From Lucinisca nassula (Eukaryota > Mollusca > Bivalvia > Lucinida > Lucinidae): a stretch of 64,000 bases of DNA. The translations under genes were made by a program, and so were the position numbers. The notes beneath the pieces were generated by a model. That model worked only from the letters and a program-made list of their open reading frames with translations, was not told the DNA's origin and searched no databases. Shown here piece by piece: positions 1 through 11,840 of the stretch (position 1 is its first letter; each line of letters opens with the position of its first letter). The stretch is from the NCBI GenBank assembly GCA_963580285.1, contig OY757011.1, positions 99,850,316-99,914,315 on the forward strand. The letters run 5' to 3'.

Positions 1-316
1 TTGATATAGCTCTATTGTTGCAATATTTACCTGCAGGTAAGATTAACACATATACCTGAATAAGTCTTACCTGAGTGAACAATATAATGTTCATTGACTC
101 CTTTCATTCCACCACTTGCTCAAAGCTCAAAATGTTCCCATACTATAGTGACTTGTAATTGCGTATATACACATTTCTATATTAATCCAGGTATAAGATA
201 TTGTATGGCATTGCCCATGCATTGTATGCAAATTCAAACAGGTGTGACACCCCTTATTTAGTGAATAGGCCTGTACCACAACTGAAGCGTGAAAGCTAAA
301 ACAAAGTGTAAAGATT
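1..316. other. no gene recognised
   Basis: AT-rich sequence. A 77-codon open frame on the minus strand has no recognisable domain and no splice context. I see no B3GNTL1 exon here, although the gene should continue leftwards. Confidence 0.5.
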
Positions 317-760
317 GGTAAAAAGCTATAATATTTCTGCCAAGTCATTTTAAAATTCATCCATTAATATGAAAGTTATTGACCATACACAGAAAAAGAC
401 CCTTTTTGACCTTTGACACCTCTAAGTATGACCTTGACCTTTTGAGGATCCAACCTAGGTCATGTGCTCAACACATCGTCTCATGATGGTTAACATTTCT
501 GCCAAGTAATTTCAAAATAAATTTAGTAATAATAAAGTTATTGACCATACACGACAAAAAATAGGTCCCTTTTTTACCTTTGACCTTTAAGTATGACCTT
601 GACCTTGGAGGTAGCAACCTTGGTCTTGCGAGCAACAAATTGTCTCATGATGGATAACATTTCTGCCAAGTCATTTTAAAATTCATCCATTAATATGAAA
701 GTTATTGACCAACAATATGTCTCTCCCGAAAATTTTTTTCGGGGGGGGAGACATAACTAG
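317..760 (+). repeat. tandem repeat, about three ~170-bp units, with terminal hairpin
   Basis: The phrase ATTTCTGCCAAGT followed by an AGTTATTGACC block recurs near 317, 495 and 657, separated by TGACCTTGACCT stretches. This is the usual composition of bivalve AGGTCA-type minisatellites. The array ends at an inverted repeat (719-753, GTCTCTCCCGAAA against its complement across a T-run) that may be an element terminus. Confidence 0.7.
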
Positions 761-1015
761 AAAAAAGAAATAAAAAACAAATAATATGGCTCTATGAATA
801 GCAAACCATTTGCCAGCAGCAGAATGATTGCTATGACATAAGTAATTAGTGCATATCACAAATGAAACACGTTTTCCCATTGGCTAGAAATGCGTCACGT
901 GCAAGTCGCTATTCTGCGATAGATACACAGCGGGCATTATCACACTTGTATTGGACCGGTCCGCTACGGAGATAACCGGAAAATTTCACGGAACGGACAT
1001 TATACTTAACAGTTC

Positions 1016-1169
1016 TTCAATGCACTAAAAACAATAGAAACCTTAGCTTCAGGCACTATCCTGCGGCTCGGGCCATATCAACCCGGCGGTCCAGGGCCTG
1101 TCCCTTGGGCAGTCCATAAACCTTGATAGTGCCTTAAGCTAAGGTTTCTATTGTTTTTAGTGCATTGAA
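1016..1169. mobile_element. hairpin MITE with ~45-bp inverted repeats
   Basis: TTCAATGCACTAAAAACAAT at 1016 is repeated inverted, ending at 1169; the match runs through GAAACCTTAGCTT and GGCACTATC. A GC-rich loop of about 65 bp separates the arms. It has no coding capacity. Superfamily unknown because the target duplication cannot be separated from the palindrome. Confidence 0.75.
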
Positions 1170-1329
1170 ATTACAACCCACCGGTCTATGGGTGTTTTGT
1201 ATGGTAAAATTGTGTGAGGTAAAGGTAAAGATTCTACTCCTAAATGTAAGGATTTGTTACTTTGGGAGCAATTTCTCTTTTAGAAGGATTGTATACACCT
1301 TCAGAGCAGGCAACTCTTGCAAAAGTATT

Positions 1330-1470
1330 GTGTCTCCCTTGCCAGTAGAGGTCAACTCTTAGAGGAAAGAATTTGCTCCTCAGGAGCAAATTCTTTCCTT
1401 TAAGAGTAGACACCTTTTGTCTGTAGGACAGGTTTATAGAAGAGCAAATAGGAAATCTGGAAAGTTGTCC
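1330..1470. repeat. palindromic repeat family A, copy 1
   Basis: A near-perfect palindrome centred at 1380/1381 (AAAGAATTTGCTCC / GGAGCAAATTCTTTC) sits in a longer repeat that begins GTCTCC and continues to GGAAAGTTGT. A second copy with the same flanks lies at 9140-9290, so this is a dispersed family. Confidence 0.75.
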
Positions 1471-1529
1471 TCATATGAACAAGAATTCTGCCGAAGGCTA
1501 TGTCGTGCCTGTGGGGGTGCAAAATCATC

Positions 1530-2160
1530 GAACCGTGACACCTTGGTCAAGGTCAAACATAGATGCTAACTTTCAGCAAGTATCATTAATGAAGCTTTAA
1601 TAGGTGTTGAAAAATGAACATAAACATGAGGGTGAACGCTAGGGTGGTCACAATTTGTTTTACAAAGTCAATTAACCATAGAATGTAGGTCAAGGTCAAA
1701 TATGGATTATTGCATTGTATTTGTCAAACCTAGATGCAAGTTGTTACCAATTACCATTGATGAAGCTCTTATAGAACTTGAGAAATGAACTTGACCATTA
1801 GGATGAACGCTAGGGTGGTTGCAATATTTTACCAAGTCAGTGAACCATAAAATATAGGTCAAGGTCAAATATCGATGCATGCAATGAAGTTGTCATCCCT
1901 AGATACAAGTTTGTACCATGCATCATTAATGAAGCTCTTATAGTTCTTGAGAAGTGAACTTGACCATTACAGTGTACAGTAGGGTGGTCGCAGTTGGTGA
2001 ACCATGAAATGTGGGTCAAAGTCAAATATGGATGTTTGCAATGAAGTTGTCATCCCCAGATACAAGTTTGTAACAAGTGTCATTAATGAAGCTCTTATAG
2101 TTCTTGAGAAATAAACTTGACCATTAGAGTGAACGCTAGGGTGGTCGCACATGTTGACGA
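1530..2160 (+). repeat. tandem repeat, four ~155-bp units
   Basis: Each unit contains AGGTCAAGGTCAAA, then CATTAATGAAGCTCTTATAG and GTGAACGCTAGGGTGGTC; units start near 1540, 1683, 1850 and 2000. Divergence between units is visible. Open frames here are shadows of the repeat. Confidence 0.85.
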
Positions 2161-2700
2161 CTTGACAAACAGGCGAACGAATGCACGCACAAACGAAGAA
2201 TGGACAGAAATTCAGACTCCTATTTCGCGCAATGCTAATAGCAGGCGCGACAAAAATGGCAGAAAAATCTATCAGGGGTATCCTTCCCCTAAAAAGTATA
2301 CCCTTTTTTATATGGAAGATAGAAATCTTTTTCAAAGTTCTATCCCCTTCTCCTGAATAACCAATGCAATTTATGTGAAATTACTATACACAGAATGATA
2401 TGATATGAATATATGCAATGTATGTGAAGTTAACCAGCTATTCAGCAGCGGATGAACCTTTTAAAGGACAAAACCTACAATTAGACTGGTGCGACCAGCA
2501 CAGACTCAAATCAACCTGCACACCATCTACCATGACAAAATCTTTGGCTTATGTCTCTTTGCATAGATCATAGCCTTTAATAGGTACATGCGATCAGTGA
2601 AGACTCTGATCAGACTGCACAGACTATAAACAGCCTTTATTTATTTATTTTTATTAAACTTTGCACAAAATCAAATAGTTATAAGAAAAATATATAAATA
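2161..2700. other. no gene recognised
   Basis: Sequence following the tandem array: GACAAACAGGCGAACGAATG, then AT-rich DNA and fragments resembling the GATCAGA hairpin repeats (near 2490-2630). No splice-framed coding sequence seen. Confidence 0.4.
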
Positions 2701-5700
2701 TATAGTCGTGGTGGCTATCTTGGTCATGTGACCTAGACCATATTGGCAACTTTTCATCTTGGTCATGTGATCTAGACCGTATTGGCATTTTTTCATTTGT
2801 TCAACTCACAAAGGCTCCATATTAAATTTCACTTAAATTGGCTCAGCAGTTTTGGAGAAAAAAATATCTGAAATATGGATCCTGAATGACCTTGGTCTAA
2901 GGCCAATGAATGACCTTGACCTTTCTCACCCATAGATCTTCATGTATTCAGTTACTTTACCTGATCTACAAATTTTGGTGACACTGTCTTCAATGGTTTC
3001 CTATAAATCCATTATTTTCACTTTGCACCATGCAAAAGCCTAAGTCGGCAAATTTGACATTGCTGTAAAATAGGTCAAGGTCAACCCAGGGTCACCAGTT
3101 GTACAAACCATGATGGGCCCGAGTACCATATGCTACATGCCAAGTTTCAAGGCCACTGGCGTTATGGTTCTGGAGAAGAAGATTTTTGAAGGCTTTTTAC
3201 CATATATGGGCATGGCGGCCATCTTGGGTCTAAGGCCAATGAATGACCTTGTCCTTTCTCACCCACAGATCTTCATGTATTCAGTTACTTTACCTGATCT
3301 ACCAATTTTGGTGACACTGTCTTCAATGGTTTCCTATAAATCCATTATTTTCACTTTGCCCCATGCAAAAGCCTAAGTCAGCAAATTTGACATTGCTGTA
3401 AAATAGGTCAAGGTCAACCCAGGGTCACCATTTGTACAAACCATGATGGGCCCGAGTACCATATGCTACATGCCAAGTTTCAAGGCCACTGGCCTTATGG
3501 TTCTGGAGAAGAAGATTTTTGATGGTTTTTTACCATATATGGGCATGGCGGCATCTTGGGTCTAAGGCCAATGAATGACCTTGACCTTTATCACCCATAG
3601 ATCTTCATGTATTCAGTTACTTTACCTGATCTACAAATTTTGGTGACACTGTCTTCAATGGTTTCCTATAAATCCATAATTTTCACTTTGCCACATGCAA
3701 AAGCCTAAGTCGGCAAATTTGACATTGCTGTAAAATAGGTCAAGGTCAACCCAGGGTCACCATTTGTACAAACCATGATGGGCCTGAGTACCATATGCTA
3801 CATGCCAAGTTTCAAGGCCACTGGCCTTATGGTTCTGTAGAAGAAAATTTTTGAAGGCTTTTTACCATATATGGGCATGGCGGCCATCTTGGTCATGTGA
3901 TCCAGACCCCGCGAACAAACTTTCGTTCCCCCATCCCACTGAGGCTCCATATGAAATTTGGCTTTGATTGGCCCTGCAGTATAGGAGAAGAAGATCTTTG
4001 AAAATGGTGGACGGACGGACGGACGGACGACAGACCATGGCTATACTATAAGCTCACCTATGAGCCTAAAGGCTCGGGTGAGCTAAAAATCCATTATTTT
4101 CACTTTTTCCTATGCAAAAGCCTAAGTCAGCATATTTGACATTACTGTAAAATAGGTCAAGTTCAACCCAGGGTCACCATTTGAACAAATTATGATAGGC
4201 CCGAGTACCATATGCTACATGCCAAGTTTCAAGGCCATTGGCCTTACGGTTCTTGAGAAGAAGAATTTGAAGTGTTTTTACCATATATGGGTCTGGTGGC
4301 CATCTTGGTCATGTAATCTAGACCATATTGGCAGCTTTTCATTTGTTCAACTCCCAAAGGCTCCATATTGAATTTCACTTCAATTGGCCCAGTAGTTTGA
4401 GAAAAAATGTTTGAAATATGGAACCGGCATGACCTTGGTCTAAGGTCAATTAATGACCTTGACCTTTCTTACACATAGATCTTCATGTATTCAGCTACTT
4501 TACCTTATCTACTTATTTTGGTGTCAGTGTCTTCAATGGTTTCCTAAAAATCCATTATTTTCACTTTTTCCCATGCAAAAGCCTAAGTCGGCAAATTTGA
4601 CATTGCTGTAAAATAGGTCAAGGTCAACTCAGGGTCACCATTTGTACAAACTATGATGGGCCTGAGTACCATATGCTACATGCCAAGTTTCAAGGCCATT
4701 GGCCTTACGGTTCTGGAGGAGAAGAATTTTTAAGGCTTTTTGCCATATATGGGCGTGACGGCCATTTTGGTCATGTGATCTAGACCGTATTGGCATTTTT
4801 TCATTTGTTCAACTCACAAAGGCTCCATATTAAATTTTACTTAAATTGGCTCAGCAGTTTTCGAGAAAAAAATGTTTGAATTATGGATCCTGAATGACCT
4901 TGGTCTAAGGCCAATGAATGACCTTGACCTTTCTGACCCATAGATCTTCATGTATTCAATTACTTTACCTGATCTACAAATTTTGTTGACACTGTCTTCA
5001 ATGGTTTCCTATAAATCCAATATTTTCACTTTGCCCCATTGCAAAAGCCTAAGTCGGAAAATTTGACATTGCTGTAAAATAGGTCAAGGTCAACCCAGGG
5101 TCACCATTTGTACAAACCATAATGGGCCCGAGTACCATATGCTACATGCCAAGTTTCAAAGCCACTGGCCTTATGGTTCTGGAGAAGAAGATTTTTGAAG
5201 GCTTTTTACCATATATGGGCATGGCGGCCATCTTGGTCATGTGATCCAGACCCGCGAACAAGGCCAATGAATGACCTTGACCTTTCTGATCCATATACAT
5301 TCATGTATTCAGTTACTTTACCTGATCTACAAATTTTGGTGACACTGTCTTCAATGGTTTCCTATAAATCCATTATTTTCACTTTGCCACATGCAAAAGC
5401 CTAAGTCGACAAATTTGACATTGCTGTAAAATAGGTCAAGGTCAACCAAGGGTCACCATTTGTACAAACCATAATGGGCCCGAGTACCATATGCTACATG
5501 CCAAGTTTCAAGGCCACTGGCGTTATGGTTCTGGAGAAGAAGATTTTTGAAGGCTTTTTACCATATATGGGCATGGCGGCCAACTTGGTCATGTGATCCA
5601 GACCCCGCAAACAAACTTTCGTTCCCCCATCCCACTGAGGCTCCATATGAAATTTGGCTTTGATTGGACCTGCAGTATAGGAGAAGAAGATCTTTGAAAA

Positions 5701-5799
5701 TGGTGGACGGACGGACGGACGGAGGACGGACGGACGGACGACGGACCATGGCTATACTATAAGCTCACCTATGAGCCTAAAGGCTCAGGTGAGCTAAAA
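2700..5799 (+). repeat. long tandem array (~330-bp units) with two internal element termini
   Basis: Units contain CTTCATGTATTCAGTTACTT, GGTGACACTGTCTTCAATGG and AAATAGGTCAAGGTCAACCC and start near 2937, 3271, 3603, 4481, 4947 and 5299. Twice (4049-4088 and 5760-5799) the array runs through a GGACGGACGG stretch into AAGCTCACCTATGAGCC, TAAA, GGCTC and GGTGAGCTAAAA. This is the 3' terminus of a non-coding, Helitron-like bivalve element class (inference). Small open frames are repeat shadows. Confidence 0.85.
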
Positions 5800-6060
5800 A
5801 TGCAAGAGTTGTCTTCCTTGTTCATGACACATCGTCTCATGTGATGAATGCACCTGTGAAGTTTCATAAATATATTCCATACGGTTCGACGTTATGGCCC
5901 GGACACGGTTTACTATATGGTACTAAGTCAAGGGCAGATAATCCAAAAACCAAAAAATGCAAGAGTTGTCTTCCTTGTTCATGACACATCGTCTCAATGT
6001 GATGAATGCACCTGTGAAGTTTCATGAACATATTCCATACGGTTTAGGAGTTATGGCTCG
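5800..6060 (+). repeat. two ~156-bp direct repeats
   Basis: ATGCAAGAGTTGTCTTCCTT begins both units (about 5800 and 5957). Both continue through TGACACATCGTCTCA and GAATGCACCTGTGAAGTTTC. Non-coding. Confidence 0.8.
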
Positions 6061-6517
6061 GACATGATTGATTGCTTTACCTCCCTCAGTGTATAAATCC
6101 CATATTTCAAATAGGAGAAATTAATAATCTGTATTTTACATGCACTTCCTTAGACTTTTAGGACAGTTTGGATCTTGAATTTTGGATCTGAATTTTGATA
6201 AGAGTTGACTGTTTACAGCACATGTTATCAGATCCGTCAGCGTAGTGTTACAGAAGCTGGCTGGAAGAAAAACTGGATGGGTGCCATTTTGAAAGCGCTT
6301 TCTAGAGTTATGAATAAATATAGAAGGAACAAAGTGTTTCAGTGATAAAACACTAAAATTGGAGATTAAAGAAATCAAAATATCCCATTCAAACAACATC
6401 ACACAGTTTGAACGCCTGTTGGTATCTTCCCATATGTGATTGTGATGACTTTGACGTGAATGAAACTTCCCCGCGTTTGAATATAACGATTTCAATGCAA
6501 AAGTGGTATCTTGCACA
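6061..6517. other. no gene recognised
   Basis: A 147-codon minus-strand frame overlaps this stretch and the left end of the next repeat (6136-6579). It has low-complexity composition, no recognisable domain and runs into repeat sequence, so I do not call it a gene. Confidence 0.4.
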
Positions 6518-8182
6518 AACAAAGAGGCCCATGGGCCATAATGCTCACCAGAGCTCAGAAGACATGATATCATTAACATGATATCATTTTAATCTACCAA
6601 TTATAAAGTCTCCCAAATGAACCTCCATATCCAAATGAGCACCCATGTGGACTCAGTATTTGAAACATTAGGACTTTTATGAAGTAGAGGGGGTGGGGCA
6701 TGGACCCAATGGCCCTGGTTGGTATCACTAAATGTGTCTTATCATAAGGAACAAGAATATATATGGTTTAGCAGTGGGGATCTGTATTCCGGAAATATAA
6801 GGCCTCTTAAGTGGTGGAGGGGTTGGGGCATTCCCTACTGATCCCAGGAAAGCCCAAGATTGTTTTCCGTAAATGTGTCTTATCGTAAGGACCAAGAATA
6901 TATATGGTTTAATGGTGGGAATCTAAATGGTTTCTGATATATGAGGCCTTTCTATGAAGTGGAGAGGAGAGGAATGGGCCCTGTGGACTCCCAAGTTGGT
7001 ATGCTATTGTTAAGGAACAAGTACATTTATGATTATGGGGTGGGGATTTGAATGGTTTCTGAAATATATTGCCTTTTATGAAGTGGAGGGGCGAGCACAT
7101 TGCCCACGTACAAAGAGACCCCCAGGTTGGTGTGATTGAATGAGTTTTATCATAAGATAAAAGAATATATATAGTTTAGGGGTGGGGATCTGAATGATTT
7201 CTGAAATATATTGCTTTTAATGAAGTAAAGCAGTGAGGCATGCCCCGGGCACCCCTGGGGACTCCCAAGCTGGTGTCATTTGAATGCCTCTTATCATAAG
7301 GAAGAGTCTCAGAGATATATGACCTTTTGTGAAGTGGAGGGGTGTGGCAAGGCCCTGGCGCACCCCATGAGACCCCAAAGTTGGTCTCAATGAATGCGTC
7401 TCTTCATAAGAATCAAGAATATATATGGTCTAGGGTTGGGAATCTGTAAGGTTTCCGAGATATATGGCCTTTTGTGAAGTGGAGGGGTGGGGCAAGGCCC
7501 CGGCACATCCCGAGAAACCCCAAAGTTGGTGTCAATGAATGCGTCTCTTCATAAGGATCAAGAATATATATGGTCTAGGGGTTGGGATCTGTAAGGTTTC
7601 TGAGATATTGGGCCTTTTATGAAATAGAGAGGGTGGGGCATAACCCCGGCGCATCCCGGGGAACCCCCAGGATAGTGTCACTGAATGTGTCTTATCATAG
7701 GGAACAAGAATAGATATGGTTTAGGGGTGGGGATCTGAATGGTTTCTGAGTTATATGGCCTTTTATGAATTGGAGGGGTGGGGTATAGCCCCAGCACAAC
7801 CTGGGAGACCCCCATGTTAGCATAAAAGCATATGGCTGCGAGAAGTTTACTTAAGAAACATTTCTATAAAAGTTTTGTCAAAATATCTGCAATGACTTGG
7901 CAGTAAATGCCATTTTTCAATTTTCCCCATTATCAGTCTATGGAAACTCTTAGTCGCCATAGCAATCAAACTAAAGGGTCAATTTTTAAAAAAAAAACAC
8001 AAACTTTCAATCTCCCAGCCCAGGGATACTACAGATGAAATTTGGGCACAAACGGCCCAGTGGTATCAGAGAAGATGTCATTTGAAAGTGTTGACGCAGA
8101 CGACATACGTCATATGACGAATGACGACGGACAACTGTCTATCCTATAAGCTCCCCCAGAGCCTTCGGCTCTGGTGAGCTAA
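6518..8182 (+). mobile_element. E-type repeat element, dispersed copy (ends CAAAGAGGCCCATGGGCC / GGTGAGCTAA)
   Basis: The left end carries the palindrome GGCCCATGGGCC. The body is a minisatellite of ~150-bp units (GGAACAAGAATATATATGG, TTTAGGGGTGGGGATCTG, TTATGAAGTGGAGGGG). Then comes a unique tail (TTTTGTCAAAATATCTGCAA; CGACGGACAACTGTC) and a terminal hairpin GAGCCTTCGGCTC followed by TGGTGAGCTAA. The same architecture recurs inside element P at 27203-41518. A hairpin near CTAA and absence of a target duplication are Helitron-like, but no Rep/helicase gene is present, so any mobility would be non-autonomous (inference). Confidence 0.75.
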
Positions 8183-8295
8183 GAAGCAATTCCAGCTAAA
8201 AAGATTTATTTCCCCCGCTAAGGGAAAATATTTCTTCTTAGCTAAAAGAAAAGACCAAGTTTATATCTGGTAGAAATCATAGTATTTCTCTGTTG

Positions 8296-8474
8296 TGCAT
8301 GTATTTCGCAAAACCCATTTCTGACTATCAACCAATCAAAATACTTAATATAATGTATTCCTTTAAATCACAAACAGAATGACAAACAGTTTAGATCCTG
8401 ATCACATGGCTTCTTTAGATCAGGATCCACACTGTTTGCAAAGGTACAGGTTGACATGATCAGCAGGGTAAGGG
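8296..8474 (-). mobile_element. piggyBac-type MITE family 1, 5'-truncated copy
   Basis: Shares ACCCATTTCTGACTATCAAC, the GATCCTGATCA/GATCAGGATCC hairpin, ACTGTTTGCAAAGGTA and the end AAGGGTTAA (TTAA 8475-8478) with the intact copy at 10413-10604. Confidence 0.7.
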
Positions 8475-8499
8475 TTAATACCTTCATACTAGAACCATA

Positions 8500-8818
8500 A
8501 TCCATGCCAGATTTGCTTTCACACTAGTGGCATCAATTGGTCCATCGGCCCAAGCCCATCGGGGCTTTAAGAAATAGATGGGCTGCATGATGCTTCCAAG
8601 TAGAGCTGAAACCGATGGCACATGAGGATCTAAGCCTGACCAGGGAAAGTGGTGCAAGTTGCTCCGTGCGTGCATATAAACCCTATTGGTTTCATTGGGC
8701 ATCAGGTCTTGAGATATCATTTCATCTCAATGTCGGGTAAAAGTCCCACAAAATTGGAAGCAACATCTCTAAAATGACCTATATAGTGTTGACGGGATGT
8801 TAAACCTCCAATCAATCA
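8500..8818 (+). mobile_element. SINE-like interspersed repeat (LE family), tail AATCAATCAAT
   Basis: Contains CCCTATTGGTTTCATTGGGC, ATTTCATCTCAATGTCGGGT and the 3' end GTGTTGACGGGATGTTAAAC plus an AATC tail. Other copies or parts: 10840-11105 (-), 22318-22560 (-), 22850-22975 (-), 32570-32665 (+), ~63890-64000 (+). Tail and copy structure suggest a SINE, but I could not find a convincing A/B-box pair. Confidence 0.7.
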
Positions 8819-9139
8819 ATTGGTCCATAACAGTTTGATCAATACCCATCTCTCCCTGATCAGTCTAGTATGTTCATCCTACATACATGTTAACCTATAG
8901 ATCTATACATTTTCCCCGCATTGCTGTATGGAAAAATTATGAAATTTGGTCAATACTGCCATATAGCAATAACTGATCAATCCAAACAAGTAAAATTTTG
9001 ATGTGTCAAAAACAATAATCATGAATTCCAGGAATTTGGTGTTGCTGTTCTGTAAACTGGAACAGCCAACTTAGCGATGTTGAGCTATTAATGGGAGTGG
9101 GAACATCTTCATGGGAGGCAACGCCTGCGAAAATATTTT
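8819..9139. other. no gene recognised
   Basis: AT-rich unique-looking intronic sequence; nothing supported. Confidence 0.5.
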
Positions 9140-9290
9140 TGTCTCCAATGTCAATAGGGGTCAACTCTTAAAGAAAAGAATTTGCTCCTGAGGAGCAAAT
9201 TCTTTCCTTTAAGAGTAGACCCCTTTTTCCGGGGGACAGGACTTAGAAAAAAAGTGGACAGGAAGTCCCGAAAGTTGTGTTCCTTTGAAA
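9140..9290. repeat. palindromic repeat family A, copy 2
   Basis: AAGAATTTGCTCCTGAGGAG and its inverted half are centred near 9190, with flanks GTCTCC...GGTCAACTCTTA and TTTAAGAGTAGACCCC matching copy 1 at 1330-1470. Confidence 0.75.
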
Positions 9291-9561
9291 AATGTTCCGA
9301 TTCCCCTTAAAATGTTACCCAGTTCTTTTTGGGCATATGCAGAGTATATTTCCACCTACATGGTCAACAGCAACAGTTCTACAAGAACCTTCAGTGGATA
9401 AAAATGTCATTTTCCAAAAGGTATTTCAAAGAATGGGTGGGGACATGTACAGAAGTACAGATTTTTATGTTGACAGTAAGCAAAATGTATCTTGACAATA
9501 AGGAAAGCTTTTTAAAACATCTAAAATTGGTTGACGCCTATGACACTAGAAGCACCAGTAA

Positions 9562-9720
9562 AGTCAACCCATAAAATGTCAATCACAACAATTGTCGTCT
9601 GCTTTGTCATCTGCTGGTTACTTTAAAAGTCATTTTTGCAAACAGTGTGGACACAGATCAGACTGCTCCTGTAAGGAACAGTCTGATCTGGGCCCACACT
9701 GTTTGCTTGTATGCAAAAAT
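9562..9720. mobile_element. hairpin MITE family 3, partial
   Basis: ACCCATAAAATGTCAATCAC and ACAATTGTCGTCTGC match the inverted right end of the intact TTAA element at 15107-15323. A long hairpin at 9638-9706 (GCAAACAGTGTGGACACAGA / its complement) forms the centre. The other end is not recognisable. Confidence 0.65.
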
Positions 9721-10412
9721 ATAGGGATCCACCATGGTTTTTCATGCATTAACATTTGCCGGATCCCGAGGAAGATATTTGAACATTCGGCCGCAATGAA
9801 ATAACCATGGATGATCATTATTCTTGCATAACTTACGAATCCGGCAGCAAATATGGACTAAAACGCCCAAACGCTCCATATAAATTCAATATAAAGTGTT
9901 CAAATGCGACAGGCAAACCAAAATGGCGGCCAGGTCAGAATGTTGTTTACTATGGCGTTGTTATGCAATGACGTCATCATAGAACCCCAAAACGCTACGT
10001 TCAGGGCGTTTACGTTACGTCGCTCAACCTTACGTAAACAAAGCAAGGCCCGTCTTGTGATATCAAAAGCTCAAAATCCATGTTCAAACAGCACGCGAAT
10101 TACATGATTTGAACATGGTTTTTGCTGTTTGAGCACGGCTTTCGTTCCATTTGACAATGGCTTCAAATAGCCATGCGCATAGGTATTTATGCAAGAATAT
10201 TTTTTAAAACGTTTGCAAAAATATTCAGCAGACGACATAAGCAGACGACATTTTTAGAAGTAGTTTTACTCGGCCTCTTAAGAGTTAACCTCCAGTGCAA
10301 GCCGCAATTGAAACCATACTTGACTGGTCTGCACCAGACTGGTACCTATACTGTGAAAGCAGATCTGAACTATACCAGTCTGGACCCAGCTGCTCAAAGC
10401 CTTTTAGTTTAA

Positions 10413-10604
10413 CCTTTATCCTGCTGAATAATTATATTAGCCACACCCATTCCTGACTATCAGCCAATCAGATAACATGATATAATACTTTCATTCAAAT
10501 TTAAGAACTGAATGACAAACAGTGTAGATCCTGATCAGATGGCTTCTGATCTGGAACTACACTGTTTGCAAAGGTAGGGGTTGTCCTGAACAGCAGCATA
10601 AGGG
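10413..10604 (-). mobile_element. piggyBac-type MITE family 1, complete copy
   Basis: TTAA (10409-10412) then CCTTTATCCTGCTGAATA at one end; GCATAAGGG then TTAA (10605-10608) at the other. A central hairpin AACAGTGTAGATCCTGATCA / complement is present. The TTAA duplication with CCC..GGG termini is the piggyBac signature; 192 bp, no coding capacity. Lies in a B3GNTL1 intron/downstream region. Confidence 0.85.
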
Positions 10605-10713
10605 TTAATCAGTTGTCATGAAATACCCACCTTATCTGCCTATATGATTGTTAGTTTTACCCAAGTGGGCCCCTGTATGGTTTGTCTCCTACTGTGAGTA
10701 CAGCTTTACTTAC

Positions 10714-10779
10714 ACATTTAGGGTGAGCCTTGGCAGCTTCAAACTGATAGCACAGCCTGTCTTCACTCATTACATCATC
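10714..10779 (-). CDS. B3GNTL1: B3GNTL1 (QTGAL) exon: DDVM segment, 22 codons
   Basis: Fourth recognisable exon of the gene. A polypyrimidine/TTTTTACAG acceptor precedes it and the donor is GTAAGT. It encodes DDVMSEDRLCYQFEAAKAHP plus KC, phase 0 at both ends. It completes the GT-A nucleotide-sugar motif with the previous exon (FLDA|DDVM). Family knowledge: B3GNTL1 is a GT2-family enzyme identified as the tRNA-queuosine galactosyltransferase QTGAL. The next exon should begin a segment that binds acceptor/UDP-sugar; it is not in the window. Confidence 0.92.
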
Positions 10780-10839
10780 CTGTAAAAATAACAAAACTGT
10801 TATTCTCTTGACAACGGATACCCTGTTCTGGTTAACATT

Positions 10840-11105
10840 TTGTTTATAGGTCATTTTGGAGACGTTGCTTCCAATTTTGTGGGACTTACCCGACATTGAG
10901 ATGAAATGACATCTCAAGCGCTGTCGCCTAATGAAACCAATAGGGTTTATAAGCATGGACGGTCCGACTCGCACCGATTTGCCTGGGCAGGCTTAGATCC
11001 TCTAAGCAGTTAACCAGTACTTGTGTGTGGTCTGTTTCAGCTCTGCGTAGAAGCAACTTGCAGCCCATCCATTTCTTCAAGCCCCGATGGGAGGGGGGCG
11101 GGCTT
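10840..11105 (-). mobile_element. LE-family interspersed repeat, minus strand
   Basis: TCATTTTGGAGACGTTGCTT, ACCCGACATTGAGATGAAAT and AATGAAACCAATAGGGTTTA are the complement of the copy at 8500-8818. It lies 60 bp from a B3GNTL1 exon. Confidence 0.8.
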
Positions 11106-11299
11106 CTGGTTAACAGGTCTGTGTAATAATTATCCTCTTCAACTCCATTTTATATCCAGAAAAGTGGAGTTTACAGAACTATACATTATTTCCCTTATTT
11201 ATGCTCCATTCTAACTGGCACCCACAATCTATGTTTGTACTAGAAATAAGAAAAAAAAATTGAATGAGAAAAAAAGCTCTTTCTAGAGATATGAAACCA

Positions 11300-11545
11300 C
11301 CTCGAGAGCTCAGTCTGATGGTTATCTGGAGGTTGCGGGTTCAATACCTGCTGGCAATATTGCTACCTCAGCAATATTCTTTCATGGAGACTGATTATGA
11401 AATCTTTTTATGGTCATTCTCTCCCTTCCACTGATTCAAGAAGGGCAGTTGTCAGGTTCTGGCAAAAGATTACGCCTTTTACGGGTTAACCACTTTTAAG
11501 CCTGTCCAGGGAGTGTTGTCATAGGTAAAATGTCTGGCTCAATAC
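11300..11545 (+). mobile_element. tRNA-derived SINE A, diverged copy
   Basis: GAGAGCTCAGTCTGATGGTT (A-box-like), GGTTGCGGGTTCAATACCTG (B-box-like GGTTCAATACC) and the body CTGATTCAAGAAGGGCAGTT and GGTTAACCACTT match the better SINE copy at 16436-16745. The tail is lost. Confidence 0.7.
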
Positions 11546-11552
11546 CATTAAC

Positions 11553-11700
11553 CCTTTTTGTACCAAATGGAATCTTCCCCCTTGTATATAGCACAAGTGC
11601 ATTTCAAAATTTAGGGGTGTCAGGTTGTATTTGCTTCAAAATCTATTTGGAAAATAGCTGAACTTTTTGCAAACTGGGTAGGCTCTGATCAGAGATGTAA
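11553..11700 (+). mobile_element. piggyBac-type MITE family 2, truncated copy
   Basis: TTAACCCTTTTTGTACCAAA then TGGAATCTTCC and AGGGGTGTCAGGTTGT. Ends abruptly in the central hairpin near GCTCTGATCAGAG. Full copies at 13791-13997 and 61900-62119. Confidence 0.7.
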
Positions 11701-11840
11701 ATTTGTGATAATTTTCTTATTCATACCTTTTCTCTATATAAAATGTAGACTTGTTAATGTAATGAAACAAACCTTACCAGACAGAAGTTAAAGAATAGAT
11801 ACAACTTATCCAGTCTTACTTTCTTTCTTTTTTACTCATA

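Noticed and set aside
719..753. Hairpin as a transcription terminator
   Set aside because: Eukaryotic repeat context; more likely an element terminus.
6136..6579. 147-codon minus-strand frame
   Set aside because: No recognisable domain, overlaps the start of an E-type repeat, no splice or promoter evidence.
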